Shown here: positions 38,713 through 49,890 of the stretch, in pieces
How the letters are laid out: each line of letters begins with the position of its first letter
Numbering within the stretch: position 1 is the stretch's first letter
NCBI RefSeq assembly: GCF_003185915.1
Contig: NZ_QHLZ01000004.1
Span: forward strand, 1-64,000
DNA from: Arthrobacter psychrochitiniphilus
Lineage (GTDB): Bacteria; Actinomycetota; Actinomycetes; Actinomycetales; Micrococcaceae
Direction of reading: 5' to 3'
Length of the DNA stretch: 64,000 bases
Translations under genes and position numbers: made by a program
Notes under the pieces: generated by a model
What the model was told of the DNA's origin: nothing
What the model saw: only the letters and a program-made list of their open reading frames with translations
The model's database searches: none

Positions 38713-38728
38713 CGTTCCACGTGAAACA
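38713..38728. promoter_or_regulatory. parS-like site (two mismatches)
   Basis: CGTTCCACGTGAAACA differs from consensus at two positions in the left arm, while the core CACGTG is intact. About 130 bases from the perfect site. Confidence 0.6.
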
Positions 38729-41709
38729 TCTTTTGAAAACTAATGAAGTTTAGTTTCGTGCGCCGGATCGGATGGTGTAAAAGTATGGGCGCTTAGACTG
38801 GGCTGTTTACTGAATGGTAAGGGCCGCCATCGCAGCTGAATGGACAACGAGGTTTTTATGCTGCGGCGTGGAGTGTCCGGTTTGGGAGATGGGGTCGGGG
38901 AGTAGGGCTTGTTCTTCATGTTCAATCGCGATTGTCCGCTCGGGCCGGTGCTTGCTGCGGAGGTGAACATCTAGTGCAGTATTGCCGGTGGGCCCCTCGT
39001 AAAGGAAGGGTGATGGCAAGTGTGCTCCTGGCCCATAGCTTTAGCTGGCACCTGTGTGCGTGCTCCTTGGAAATCACATAGTCTCATTGCCGGGCAAGAC
39101 GAACATTTTGGGAATGGTATTTTCGAAAACAAGCGTCTCTGGCAAGACCCCTTATGAGCAGCTAGTCCGCCTTTCGGCAATCTTAAGCGGCGAGGTTGTT
39201 CGGGTGTTTGACGAGGGACAGGTGCCAAGCGTCCAGAGCGGTGATTCTGAGGATCGCTAAACACGAAGTCCAATTCCGCAAAGAGGCGACCATTCAAATT
39301 TGCGGCTATCTACCCGTCTCATACACAGCTACTGCAACTCTCATCTAGGTTGGAGGGAGCCCACTAGGATGCGAGGCCTAGATTAAGGCGGCTGTGCGTC
39401 CTCCTAAGGGCCTGGGAGGTGTTCCGGCACAACAAGGCCTGCTGGGGTAAGCCGGAAGGGCGCACGTGGGATCTGAGCCTCTAGATTGACCTCTGCTAGT
39501 CCCGCTGCGCATGAGGTATGTGACTAAAGGTGCTTAGAGGGTGATTGGTGCCTAGGCTGACTCCATGAACCCGTGCAGGACAGCCACCAGTTGTGCAGTA
39601 GATGGGTGACTGCAAAGAGGGTCTCCCGCCACTTAGCTGTTGTTTGATCTGCTGGAATAGGAAGTGCCAGTACCACCCCGGCCCATGGCCAGAACCTACC
39701 CAATGACTTGGTGGAGTAGTTGTCTGCCCGGTTCTTTTGTGCGACTCCGGCGTTGGCCGGCATTGGCTCCTGTATCCCCAGCAGGACCGTGTGCCCATCG
39801 GCTTTCAGCCAGGGCAAGGTGAAAAGCACAGGGTTCAGAAAGAGCGACACTAGTAGGTGTAGATCGATGCACCAGCATGTATATCAGACGCAGTACCTGC
39901 TTCTAATTAAACCGGCCAGCTCTAAGCGGCGTGACGTCCCGATGGTGCGCCCGCATTCATCCGGAATGGAATCGGTGATACACATACCGCCTAACCACAA
40001 GACAACCTCCCGCTTCAGGAGCGCGATGGGGGCGCGAGTGCTTACCGTATTTATAGTCAGGTCTATTGTGCATGGGCCCTGTTGTACCGGGCTGCGTTGT
40101 TACCCAGTACCTCAGCCAAATACGGGAGCTCTGCAATTCAGTGCATGTGTATGGATCTATCAGCACTGTTCATAGGTGCGACCGAGTAGGGCCGCCATCT
40201 CTGCAATAGCGACCCGTGCGGGGTGGTGATGTGTGGTTGCGAAACGATCGCCGGATACCTGGGTGCGAGTGTCGTATCGGCCGTCATAAATGGGTAAGTT
40301 GTGCCGGTATATCCCGACTGACCTTTCACCCGTTGGAATCGAACAGCCAGAAAGCTTCACAGTCTACCGCCACATTCCTTACCCTGCCCGCCGGAGCGAA
40401 CTGATAGCCTGCAAACGATTCCGCGCCTTACGCCTTGTGCGAGTCCACAAATACGCCGTATCCGCTGTGGTGGGATGGGATCGCAGCTTTTCCATGAAGA
40501 GGGGAACACCCGTAAGAGCCATGTGGTGCTGGGATTATCCATGATTCTCTCTGATGGTGCGGCGTCGGTCCTTGTCACTTCATTGGTACCAGGGTGGCCT
40601 TCTGCTGACTTAGTTGTGGGCAGGTTGGTGGTACCGGCCAATTGCGGAGAAGGTGAACAACAACGGCCCTCTCAAAGCCGCTACTGACGTTGCGTTCTAA
40701 CAGAATTGATAGTGAAGCCGTTCACGAGGAACATGTCAACGGTGCTTATCCAGGGCTGTACGGGTACTGAATCATTGAACTCGGAGAACTTCCAAACTCG
40801 CAGTAACAGGGTATATTTTCGCTTACAGGGTCCGCTTGTCCCGTCCGGGTCATGCTTCATCCACGGCACTGAGACCGTACTGGTGAACTGAGCCAATGAG
40901 CCGGTACCAGGCGCGCAGTCTTTATCTTGGGGAATTCGTCATGGATGCTTCATTCGCCGTAGCTGCCGATGCTCTGCCATGTATAGACGAGGCTTTCAAT
41001 ACTTCGTAGACAGCTGCCGGCTCGGTTGCACAGGCAGCTGTGCCGGTGGTTAACGAGTGGACATCACATCAGGTAGTTCTTCTTGGTGTTTGGCACATTG
41101 GTCCTCGTAGTGTTCTCGTTTGAGATTCCATTGTTTTGCTGAGCACGACGCACCGCAGCGGTCGGCTTAGGGCGTGGGCAAGGAGACTGGCATCCTTGGT
41201 AATAGGCCTGCCGGTTCGCGAGGGTGATCTGTACGACTGACTGGTCTGCGGGACTATCCTGGGTTTTTTCTAGCGGCCAGGATTTCCCCGGTCTTGGAGA
41301 TTGTCAGTACTGCCGGATCAAGGTCTCCCTGAGGCCGTGTACGGACTTGCATGTAGTACAAGGCTTTGGCTTCCAGGGTCGGTTAGGGAATCGGCTGTGT
41401 TGCCAGCGTATGTGTGTTACGCGTCGCGTTGTTTGGGGCGCATTGGTCATTGTGGGTGACGATGTAGCTGCTGTGGTTTGTGCTTAGTTGGCAGCGTCAA
41501 CCCGACGACCAGATCCGCCATTCCCGCCGGGGCCCGAAATCTCTGAGCAACCAAAGTGGCAGCATGATTTTGCTCGGGCCGCCCGTGGTGGAGTGATTCC
41601 TTCGTTCCCTTGTTTCGCTGTTCTCCACGAAGTGGCCCCTTCCTAGCCGGGGCGTGGTAGGCAAGAGTCATTGACATGATCTTTTGGTATAGGAAGAGGA
41701 GCGGGCGCG
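38729..41709. other. gene desert, part 1
   Basis: About 3 kb without a convincing gene. All open frames are short, overlap on both strands and lack ribosome sites or domains. No repeats, CRISPR array or RNA gene are seen. It is probably decayed or relocated DNA; a diverged regulatory role cannot be excluded. The frames at 40681-40896 and 40706-40891 read well on both strands but resemble nothing known. Confidence 0.5.
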
Positions 41710-42189
41710 ATGATGGTCGTGGGTAGCCCCGATCAGGCCGGGACGGCCTTGCTGGCGGGCGAAATACCCTGTCCTCATTGCTCGACGCCGCTGCGCCCCC
41801 ACGGGCACTCCCGTCACCGCACCGTGCGTGGCCTGGGCCAGGAGCGGCTGACCGTACAGCGGCGGCGAGCCCGCTGTGCCGACTGCGGACATACCCAGTT
41901 CCTTTTGCCAGCCGCGTTGGCCCTACGCAGGGTGCGGCGCTGGCTCCGCCGGGTCCCGGACACACACGTTCACTGGCTGAAGCAACAGGCAGTGAAGCAC
42001 GCGTTCCGTCTCAACCCCGACAAGCTGGTCCGCCCCAAGCAGTGGCTGAGCCTGCTCGGCTGGCACCTGAATATCTTTGCCGGCGCCGCATTGGCTTTCA
42101 ACCATCGGGCAAGTGTCGAGCTGCCGCCTTGGACCGTGATCGGGCACTTCACACGAGATAACATACTCAGCCCACCCCTGCACACCTAA
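41710..42189 (+). pseudogene. DUF6431-type zinc-ribbon protein, internally deleted
   Basis: The 160-residue frame starts with a zinc ribbon (CPHC at 21-24, then CADCGH about 56-61) and LTVQRRRARC. A winged or HTH-like stretch (VRRWLRRVPDTHVHWL) and a conserved region (LNPDKLVRPKQWLSLLGWHL, then VELPPWTVIGHFTR) follow. From memory this is the DUF6431 family, often beside DDE transposases in Micrococcaceae. Where family members have about 30 residues of helix-turn-helix, this one passes directly from FLLPAALALRR to VRRW, which suggests an internal in-frame deletion. The neighbouring transposase remnant supports a mobile origin. Confidence 0.6.
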
Positions 42190-42296
42190 AAAGAGACGAG
42201 ACCGTGCTTTGCCATGCCCTGAAACACCACGTCACCATGACGAGCGGTCCATCGATCCCATCGTCATTTAAGGCGACGACGTCATCGTCAAATAGC

Positions 42297-43017
42297 GCAC
42301 TCGGTAACAGTATGTTGAAGTAAATCCCAGGCTGTACGCGGTGTGGAATGGTCCAGGGATTGGCGCGGCCGGCGGTTGTTGTAGTGATCTCAAAACCGGT
42401 GAATCCTGCCCTGAAGGTGCTCGAACATGGCGGGCTGCTGCACGTCGAGGAACCGCAGCAGGGTTTGCTGAGAGAGCTCGTTCTTGCTTTGCGTGGTGGG
42501 TTTGCCGGGCAGTCCGCTGATCGGCATGGTCCTTTTGGAGGCGAGGAAGATTTCACCGGAACCGATCCTGCCGGCCCGCAGCTGATTGAACGCCAATGAG
42601 TTCTCCGACAGCACATCTTTGGTCGGGCTGTAAACGGTGATGGCTCGTTCGAGGACGTCCTTGGCATCGGTACTGTTCTCGGCAAGTGAGTACGCTGCTG
42701 TGCCCACATCGAAGCGCGAAGAGTCATCGAGGAGCTGGTACACGGTGATAACTTATTCGCCAGCGAAACGGTACTCGAAAGCATCCAGTTGCCACAATGA
42801 CATCACGGTGGAGCGTACGAACGGGATGTACGGGGACTTGGGTCGTTCCCTGGGGGCTGCGTCGACGTGGCAGACACTGGAGCGCAGGCGGGTTATCCCT
42901 CGCGACCGAGGAAACCTTCCCACCCGGGAACCTCCCTTGCTGGCTGGCTTCGTTATAGATCGAACGTGGACCATAGCACCAGCCATCGGCTTTGAGTTGC
43001 TTCCGGATCTTCACCAC
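42297..43017 (-). pseudogene. IS481-type transposase, multiply frameshifted
   Basis: Pieces of one integrase-core transposase appear in order but in different reverse-strand frames. They are IRKQLKADGWCYGPRSIYNE (near 43000), RPKSPYIPFVRSTVMSLWQL with DAFEYRF, LLDDSSRFDVGTAAYSLAEN with LAFNQLRAGRIGSGEIFLAS, and FEHLQGRIHRF. The C-terminal DHYNNRRPRQSLDHSTPRT follows after an in-frame stop (about 42390). The DDE core and RRPHQSL-like end identify the IS481/IS3-type transposase. No intact terminal inverted repeats were located. Confidence 0.8.
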
Positions 43018-45169
43018 TTTGTGAATCAGCCGGGGCCATATTTACGGGCCGGAGTCTTCGGTGCACGGGAACGCGGGTGAAAGAGAGTTCGCCATTCAAT
43101 GACTATCGCTGCCAACCCGTCGGTAAAAGTGTCTCCGACGTGGGGAGAGAGTGTCGTCTCCGAAGTGACGAGATCCGATGTATACGAAGTGGCGAGATTA
43201 CACACCAGATCGACACAGGCCCGCTACCGAAAGCCTCGACTAAATATGCCATATCCGGCCGCTGGCTCTTGAACATTTGTCCGTGCTCGACCCTAGTATT
43301 CCCAAGGAGGGGACATCCGCCAAGACGTCACCCAAGTCAACATGATCCACCCCGGATAAGAAGAATCACCCTAGAATAGTGCATATCAGCTCCACACGGA
43401 TTGACCAGGTTCACTGCCGTGCCACTGGCTGCCAAATAGCCGGAGTCAAGGAGCGGAACACGGCACCGAAGAACGCCCAGACCAGCTGACACCCGGCAAC
43501 ACTGCAGCGAGCAACGGGGAGGTATGCTGGCCAAAAGAATAAGTGACGCGAACACAGACAGCGATGATTAACGGGTACAGCTCCCTAGCTACCTCGTTTC
43601 GGGTCCGCGTCCTTGTAGTCGATCGGGAGCGCCACCCTCACCGTGGCGGTGGCGTCATGCTCCGGCCCGCTTGCCCACAGTGCGCATCTACAAACCGACA
43701 AGCAACGCCCTAAGTGCCTCCAGATTCCGACCAGCTGTTAGTGCTTGCGCTGTTGTTAGATGCCGGCGTCGTTTTCAGCGACGAGGTGATTGTTGGGTCT
43801 GATTGTCATCGTGATGTGCGGGCTCGTCAGGATGCTCGGCTGAGTCCGCGCGGCTAGATCTTGGGGTATCCCAGGATGTCTAGATTGAGGTTGCCTAAGG
43901 TACTGCAATATATCCTCGTGCAGCCACTCGGTATGCGATGAGGACACCCTGGCCCAGCAGGCTGGACGCCATGTGGTCTGGCAGCGTCGCTGTGGAGTCC
44001 AGCGAAGGATAGTACCCAGACGGCAATGCTGCCGCAGACTACCTCGTGGTGCTCATTATCATCATCGTCTCTGTTCCTTTTCGTTATCTCAACGCACCGG
44101 GATGGGATGCTTGCCCATCATTTCCGTTGCTGGGAAGGGGTGCGCTTTGGGTAGTTTGGCACTGCCTCGGAACAGATGAGTCACTCCACCATTGATTGGT
44201 GGAGAAGACCACTGTGCCAATCAGGCGGCACAAGATACTGGGTGCAGAATAGACAGCTGAATTGGTCTTCACGCTGACGCGGTGGTCAAACAAGGAGACG
44301 ATTGATTCCTCGGCCTAACACGCGTGAGGGTTCTAGGACGGGTCAAAGAGGAGCCAATAGTACTGACATGTAAACGGATGCAGGGGTGCCAACCTTTTGG
44401 CAGACGAGTGCGTCAACGCCATGCAATATTTCGCTGGATAGACTCGTTCGCGATCTACGATCCGCATGACGGTCGTAGAACTCATGGCCAGGAAGGGAAT
44501 GGGGGGACCAACCGGGAAGCAACGTGGCTCTACCCGGAGGGCGTGGGGGACCGAAACGGTACCAGTCGCAGACCGTGGTTTGGGCTGCCAGCGCATTTGC
44601 AAGAGTGCTGGGTACTGAACTCAAGCTGGCACTACGGGATTCTGGATCCAATATCAGGTGAACGCATGATGGGGCTTTCCCGCTGTGGAAATATCTCAAT
44701 GTGATCGGAATTGGCCACATGACTTCAATGGCTAATTCCTCACTCTCATCTTGAGTCCTACCAGCCCTGCCGTTCGAAAGGTATACAGCGCAAAATGGTG
44801 GGTCATGCACAACTAGGAGCTGGGGACAAAGACTCGAGTATTAGGAGGCAATGTTGCGTGTACCAAAGGTTTGGCTGCGGTGACAGCTCATCTTTCTTAT
44901 GTGCCGGGCACCAGTCTCTCTTCGATGCCACGCGCACGTTCTTATGGCTCACTTCATCCAGCTACTAACGTACCTCGCTGATCCTCACTGCCAACAGTAT
45001 GGTGGCGTAAGGTGGAATCCCTACTGCGAGTAGCCTGACCATGGAAACCATCCAGGACCACTTGGTATGTGGTCAGTCGTTTTGAGTGGATCGATTGGGT
45101 CTCCGCAGCTGATCAGAGCTTAGGTGTTTGATCTGAATGAGGCTCTCGGTATCGCAAGAGAACAAGTAG
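43018..45169. other. gene desert, part 2
   Basis: About 2.1 kb with only short unconvincing frames on both strands (for example 44324-44704 forward and 44343-44810 reverse). No recognisable domain or ribosome site was found. It continues the decayed region next to the transposase remnant. Confidence 0.5.
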
Positions 45170-45185
45170 TGTTCCACGTGAAACA
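45170..45185. promoter_or_regulatory. parS-like site (one mismatch)
   Basis: TGTTCCACGTGAAACA differs from the consensus by one base. It lies in the non-coding DNA just downstream of the DUF222/HNH gene. Confidence 0.75.
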
Positions 45186-45249
45186 TGAACGTCAGGTAAG
45201 TGAGTTGATACAGAGGGTCGGTTAGAAGATCCGGGGGAGGCCTACCGGA

Positions 45250-47379
45250 TTATTCCTCCGTGTCTGCCAGGGGTTCATTTGCGAGGAATGCCTTGATGGC
45301 CATCTCGGTGAGGATCTCTTCATCTTCGTCGCTGGGGATGAGCTCCTCGGTTGGTTCGGCCGTGGTGAATTGATCGCAGTAGCCATCTTGGTCCGAGAGG
45401 AAAATGCCCATTTCATCCTCGAATCCCTTGGAGTCAATCTCGTGTTGGTCCTGCGTAGAGATTTTGAGCTCTACAATTTTCCGCAGCCATTTAGGGTAGG
45501 TGGGGGGCTGGCTATCGCTGTCCTTGGGCGGATGATAGCGCCCTGAGGGTGACGTCCATGCGATTCCCCTGTCCGTCATTGCCGGTGTCCAGCCCCGCAT
45601 TTTCACTTCACGACGTTCGGGAGTCTGGTCTGTGCGGTAGTGGCCCTGATGGGTTCTGTTGTCCTTGAAGTGCTTTAGCGCGTGATGCCGCCGGCACAGC
45701 ACCTCCAGGTTCATGAAGGTCGTGGAGCCGCCGTTCTCGTACTTCCTAATGTGGTCTATCTCAGAAGTATGGGCCTTGGCGTTGCAGCCCGGGAATTGAC
45801 AGTACTCATCCCTGATCCGCAACATGGTTCGCATTGCCTTTGTAGTTCTATAGTGTTCAGGGGCGGAATCCACTGTCTGGTTCGAGATGGGATCCACCAG
45901 AATGCGGTAGAAACTTGAAGACTGCGCCACCAGATGTCTGGCCACTTCCATGCTGATTGGACCAGCACCTTCCATCCACGCAGGCTCGTTGGTGGCGCCT
46001 AGCAACGAGAGTATCGGTACCATCAAGACAGGGGTGACCTGGGGCATTGGCGGCCACACAGGGTCTGTCTTGTCTCTTGTGGTTGTGCCGGCACTGATCT
46101 TTGGTGAGGGGATGAGATCGGGAGGGGACCAAGCAGGGATCCAATCCGCCCAGTCATCAATGTCTGGGGCTCTGAACGCAACGTCTCCATAGTTTGGATC
46201 ATCATAGACAGGGACCTGGCAATCATCGAGGTGGTAGTCACCCCGGTCAAGATCAGGTGTCAAGGATTCTCCAGAGGGTTCCTTTTCATTGCCCAGAGAC
46301 TCGAGGCCCTTAGACGATTTGACCACACTGGTTGTGGTGAATGTACTGTGAATAAACTCTTGAGCTGTTCCCGTTCCAGCCTCTGCGTCAGGGGTTGGTG
46401 AATAGACACTGTTCTCCTCCATGGACTGGTTTAGCAGCAGTGCCGCCGCAACATCAGCCCGGAGCTGAGTTAGTGTCCGGTCCTCATGCGGCCCCTGTGC
46501 AGCTTGAGCAGTGCGGGTGCACAGGTTCCAGACACCTTCCAACGTGGGCGCCGGAGCGTAAAGGCTCAACCAGGACATGCCGTCTTGGCCGTGACTGATG
46601 CGCAAGTAGCGGCTGGAGTATGCGCGGCGGGTCCGGGCAGGGATGGTTTCAGGATACTGGCGTTCACGGAGTCGACGTGCCTTTTCACGGAAGCTTGGCA
46701 GAGTTGACGCTGCGGCCTTCTCGAGCAGGGCTTGCTCGAATGCGTGGATTGTGACTGGCGGCAAACCTGCTGCGCGCAGTAAGTCCGTCTCCTCGGCGAT
46801 GACGACGGCGTGTTCCCACCCCAGCCCACCATCAACCAGCGTTGCCAAAGTTGTTGGCAATTGCTGGACTAGGGTGGATGCGTGATCCAGAAGCCTCTCG
46901 GACATGTTTTCAGGGATGGATAGTATGCTCGCGGTTTCGGCTCGGATGCTGTTCATGCACTGTTGGTGTCGCCATGGATCCGCGTTTAGGACAGTGGCTT
47001 CCAATAGCGCTGTGGCCTGTAACCGCTCGATGAGCACGGCGGCCAGTGCGGCACATTGGTTTTGATGCTTCTTCAGCGCGACTAGTGCATCTGTGCATTC
47101 ATCCATGAGAAGTCTGGCTGATTCCAGCTGCGATTGGGGGCCTTGATGCGAAGAATTTTCTGCAGACGACTGGAGGTTGTCTGGAATTCTGTCTCCAGAC
47201 CGTGGGACGGCAGGGTCAGCTGAATGAGGTACAGGATACTTCGGGAAGGATGACATGGCAGAAATGTCAGTGTCCAGCGGTTCAATAAGAGGCAGGGTCA
47301 GTCCAGCAATCAGGTCCGCCACATGTCCTGTGGTGGATGAAGCATCCCAGCCAGCCGGGATATTCATTGAATCGCCCAT
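45250..47379 (-). CDS. DUF222/HNH endonuclease domain protein
   Basis: A 709-residue protein. It has a DUF222 domain (roughly 60-350; AVVIAEETDLLRAAGLPPV, TIPARTRRAYSSRYLRI), a Pro/Ser-rich middle and a C-terminal HNH nuclease motif (about 530-580: DEYCQFPGCNAKAHTSEIDH, EVLCRRHHALKHF). An acidic tail ends it. Such genes occur in many copies in actinobacteria and are thought to belong to mobile or selfish DNA, although the targets are not known. ATG 47379 is taken; no other start fits better. It is the only intact gene between 38.5 and 48.4 kb. Confidence 0.9.
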   Translation of the reverse strand: MGDSMNIPAGWDASSTTGHVADLIAGLTLPLIEPLDTDISAMSSFPKYPVPHSADPAVPRSGDRIPDNLQSSAENSSHQGPQSQLESARLLMDECTDALVALKKHQNQCAALAAVLIERLQATALLEATVLNADPWRHQQCMNSIRAETASILSIPENMSERLLDHASTLVQQLPTTLATLVDGGLGWEHAVVIAEETDLLRAAGLPPVTIHAFEQALLEKAAASTLPSFREKARRLRERQYPETIPARTRRAYSSRYLRISHGQDGMSWLSLYAPAPTLEGVWNLCTRTAQAAQGPHEDRTLTQLRADVAAALLLNQSMEENSVYSPTPDAEAGTGTAQEFIHSTFTTTSVVKSSKGLESLGNEKEPSGESLTPDLDRGDYHLDDCQVPVYDDPNYGDVAFRAPDIDDWADWIPAWSPPDLIPSPKISAGTTTRDKTDPVWPPMPQVTPVLMVPILSLLGATNEPAWMEGAGPISMEVARHLVAQSSSFYRILVDPISNQTVDSAPEHYRTTKAMRTMLRIRDEYCQFPGCNAKAHTSEIDHIRKYENGGSTTFMNLEVLCRRHHALKHFKDNRTHQGHYRTDQTPERREVKMRGWTPAMTDRGIAWTSPSGRYHPPKDSDSQPPTYPKWLRKIVELKISTQDQHEIDSKGFEDEMGIFLSDQDGYCDQFTTAEPTEELIPSDEDEEILTEMAIKAFLANEPLADTEE

Positions 47380-48410
47380 ATCTCTATTTTAGAGTATATA
47401 CACTAGTAGAACAAGGATTATTATGAGGCATCGTTTATAGGTTCTAAGTCGTATGTTGAGCGCCAAGTACGGCCTGGTGTGCTCCTTCAAGTCCATACAG
47501 CTCTTGCGACTGTTCCTGCATGAGCGGTGGCAAGGCACTTGCGAATCTATTGGCGGCAACCTCTGGCTCGAAGAGCCCGGATACTTCCGGGCGATGTGGA
47601 GCCCACACCGGTTCACTCCGGTTCACACCGATTTCCCCCGATCCGTTCCTGACCGGTCTGCCCCTAGTCAATCCGCCCCGATCAGTTCGAATTCAATCCG
47701 TTCCGCGATTCTCGTTCACCACCTCCATGCGTGTACTGACGGCCTCCATGGGGCCCAAAGATCAGCATTGGAGGCGTGAGAGGGGTGCTGACAGTCGCCG
47801 GTTGGAGGACCAAAACACGGTGGCTGGAAATTTGTGTGTCGGTTGTAGACGCTGTCTGGACAGTTGATGAAGGTCCTCTTCTGGCTGCTTCGATCTTCAG
47901 CTTGCTTGCCGAGTGCTAGAAGAGATCATGGCTGGCAACTCATGGGGATCGAAGTGAATGATAGCTTTGCCTCGCGAGCGAAGATGGAGGCCCTACTGGA
48001 GGCACTACTGCGCGGCTGTCCAGGGCTGTTCTACTGCGTTGCTGGTCTTCGCTAATTGTCTTCGATACTCGGCTGCGTCACACGACTCTGCGTTGAGTTT
48101 GGCGCCAATAGCCCATTCAGGTTCAGTCGGGAAGCCGAGTATCCTATTGTCCCGCCCAGACAACGGCCGAACCCATACCATTCAGTTTTAGGATGCGTGG
48201 TTTCTGGAGTCACATTCAGGAGGCCACGTTTCACGTGAAACAGAAGAGGTAGAGGTAGGAGCGGCCTGAGAAGCAGCCGGCATGAAGCGGATTTTCTAGG
48301 GGACCCACAAATAATAGTATTGCGCGGGTGAGAAAAAGGGAATTTCCGCGCGGAAGCTATGAGCGATTTGAAGCTTAGGATCAGTCTGAGAGAAACGCTG
48401 GAGTGGTTTA
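47380..48410. other. non-coding stretch with a parS-like site
   Basis: About 1 kb without a convincing gene. Forward frames around 47453-47867 contain short CCGGTTCAC repeats and no domain. The only clear signal is the parS-like site at 48227-48242. Confidence 0.5.
48227..48242. promoter_or_regulatory. parS-like site (one mismatch)
   Basis: CGTTTCACGTGAAACA differs from consensus at the first base only. About 10 kb from the perfect sites, downstream of trxA. Confidence 0.8.
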
Positions 48411-48449
48411 AATGACTGTGGACCGGGAGCACCCCGGTCCACAGTCATT
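48411..48449 (-). terminator. hairpin downstream of trxA
   Basis: AATGACTGTGGACCGGG pairs with CCCGGTCCACAGTCATT around a short loop, about 17 bp of stem. It lies after the trxA stop on the reverse strand. A T-tract is only short, so efficiency is uncertain. Confidence 0.75.
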
Positions 48450-48465
48450 AATACCATTCGCCTCT

Positions 48466-48792
48466 TTACTTCAGGACGTCTGCGAATTCCTTCTCAAAGT
48501 ACTGCTTGGGGCGGGCACCAATAACAGTGCTCTGCACTTCTCCGCCGTTGAAGAGGTAAACGGCAGGAATGGAGGTGATTCCATACTTGGCGGAAATGGC
48601 GGGATTTGCATCAACATCCACCTTCACCACCTCTACCTTGTCCGAGTACTCCACAGAAATTTCATCCAGGATGGGGCCCAGCTTGCGGCAGGGACCGCAC
48701 CACTCTGCCCAGAAATCCACAATGACGGGCTTTTCTGACTTCAGGACAACGTCTGCAAATGTTGCATCCGTGGCGCTCTTTGCGTTGCTCAT
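48466..48792 (-). CDS. trxA: thioredoxin
   Basis: A 108-residue protein with the active-site motif FWAEWCGPCRKLGP and typical C-terminal VYLFNGGEV. It reduces protein disulfides with electrons from TrxB, which ends 16 bases upstream. The open frame reaches 48843, but ATG 48792 gives the normal length. Confidence 0.96.
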   Translation of the reverse strand: MSNAKSATDATFADVVLKSEKPVIVDFWAEWCGPCRKLGPILDEISVEYSDKVEVVKVDVDANPAISAKYGITSIPAVYLFNGGEVQSTVIGARPKQYFEKEFADVLK

Positions 48793-48808
48793 GGGAATCT
48801 GCTTTCTC

Positions 48809-49765
48809 TTAGGAGTCTTGCTCGGCGAGGTAATGCTCAACATCTAGTGCTGCAACACAGCCTGAACCAGCGGCCGTGATGGCTTGGCGGTACGTGGGGT
48901 CCACTACGTCGCCAGCAGCGAAGACACCCTTGATGCTCGTCTTGGAGGAGCGACTCTCTACGGCAATGGTTCCTGCCTCTGTTAGCTCCAGGACACCCTT
49001 GACGAGATCAACACGAGGATCGTTGCCTATAGCAACGAATAGTCCCGTCACGGCCAAGTCACTTTGTTCCCCTGTGACAAGGTTGTTTAACCGTGCACCG
49101 GTTACCTTGGCTTCACCTTCGACGCTGACAACCTCGGAGTTCCAGATGAACTTGATCTTCGGATGCTTCAGCGCGCGTTCGGCCATGATCTTGGATGCGC
49201 GTAGGCTGTCACGGCGGTGAACAACCGTCACTGTTGCCGCAAACTTGGTTAGGAAGATGGCTTCCTCCATGGCGGAATCGCCACCACCAATAACGGCAAT
49301 GTCCTGGCCCTTGAAGAAGAAACCGTCGCAGGTGGCACAGGAGCTGACGCCATGGCCCACCAGGCGCTTCTCACCATCAACCCCAAGTTCCCGGTAAGCC
49401 GAACCCGTGGAAATAATTACGGTGCGTGCCTTGAATTCCTGGCCATCGGCAAGGGTTACAGTCTTGATGGCACCCTCGAGCTCTACTGATGTGACGTCGT
49501 CGTACATCACCTCGGTGCCAAACTTCTCAGCCTGCTGGCCAAGGTTTTCCATCAGATCCGGGCCCATGATGCCATCGGGGAAACCGGGGAAATTCTCCAC
49601 GTCAGTGGTGTTCATCAGTTCGCCACCAGCCGTGACTGAACCGGCAATCATGAGCGGTTTGAGGTCGGCGCGGGCAGTGTAGATCGCGGCCGTGTAACCT
49701 GCGGGGCCGGAGCCAACAATAATGACGTCGCGGACTTCGCTGGCGGGGGTAACTTCAGTGCTCAC
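48809..49765 (-). CDS. trxB: thioredoxin reductase
   Basis: A 318-residue flavoprotein with FAD motif VIIVGSGPAGYTAA, redox-active CATCDG and NADPH motif AVIGGGDSAMEEA. It ends GVFAAGDVVDPTYRQAITAA. The frame is open to 49837. GTG 49765 follows AAGGAAC by about nine bases and starts STEVTPASEVRDV; ATG 49789 is an alternative start. Confidence 0.95.
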   Translation of the reverse strand: MSTEVTPASEVRDVIIVGSGPAGYTAAIYTARADLKPLMIAGSVTAGGELMNTTDVENFPGFPDGIMGPDLMENLGQQAEKFGTEVMYDDVTSVELEGAIKTVTLADGQEFKARTVIISTGSAYRELGVDGEKRLVGHGVSSCATCDGFFFKGQDIAVIGGGDSAMEEAIFLTKFAATVTVVHRRDSLRASKIMAERALKHPKIKFIWNSEVVSVEGEAKVTGARLNNLVTGEQSDLAVTGLFVAIGNDPRVDLVKGVLELTEAGTIAVESRSSKTSIKGVFAAGDVVDPTYRQAITAAGSGCVAALDVEHYLAEQDS

Positions 49766-49890
49766 GGGTGAGTGTTCCTTTTCCTTCATAGACGGAACCG
49801 CGCTACGGCGGCCCAATAGCTCCTTCGCTAAACACAACCGGTACAGAGAGACACTTATTCCGAATAGGTTGTGGGCGGCGTAGGGGATGG

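Noticed and set aside
39524-39850. 108-residue frame with Trp-rich, partly hydrophobic sequence
   Set aside because: Three frames overlap here and none shows continuous coding; I could not match a family, so it is kept within the desert entry.
40681-40896. Frames open on both strands over the same bases in the desert
   Set aside because: Neither strand has a ribosome site or recognisable domain; mutual openness is likely chance.
44343-44810. 155-residue reverse-strand frame in the desert
   Set aside because: Composition looks random (many Ser, Arg, Pro), overlaps a forward frame of similar length, and has no family signature.
45250-47379. DUF222/HNH gene as a defence system
   Set aside because: No partner genes such as a methylase, helicase or antitoxin lie nearby, and these genes are repetitive in actinobacteria; a defence role would be a guess.
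47453-47779. 108-residue forward frame with CCGGTTCAC repeats
   Set aside because: Repeats are short and imperfect, the product is low-complexity, and a reverse frame overlaps it.
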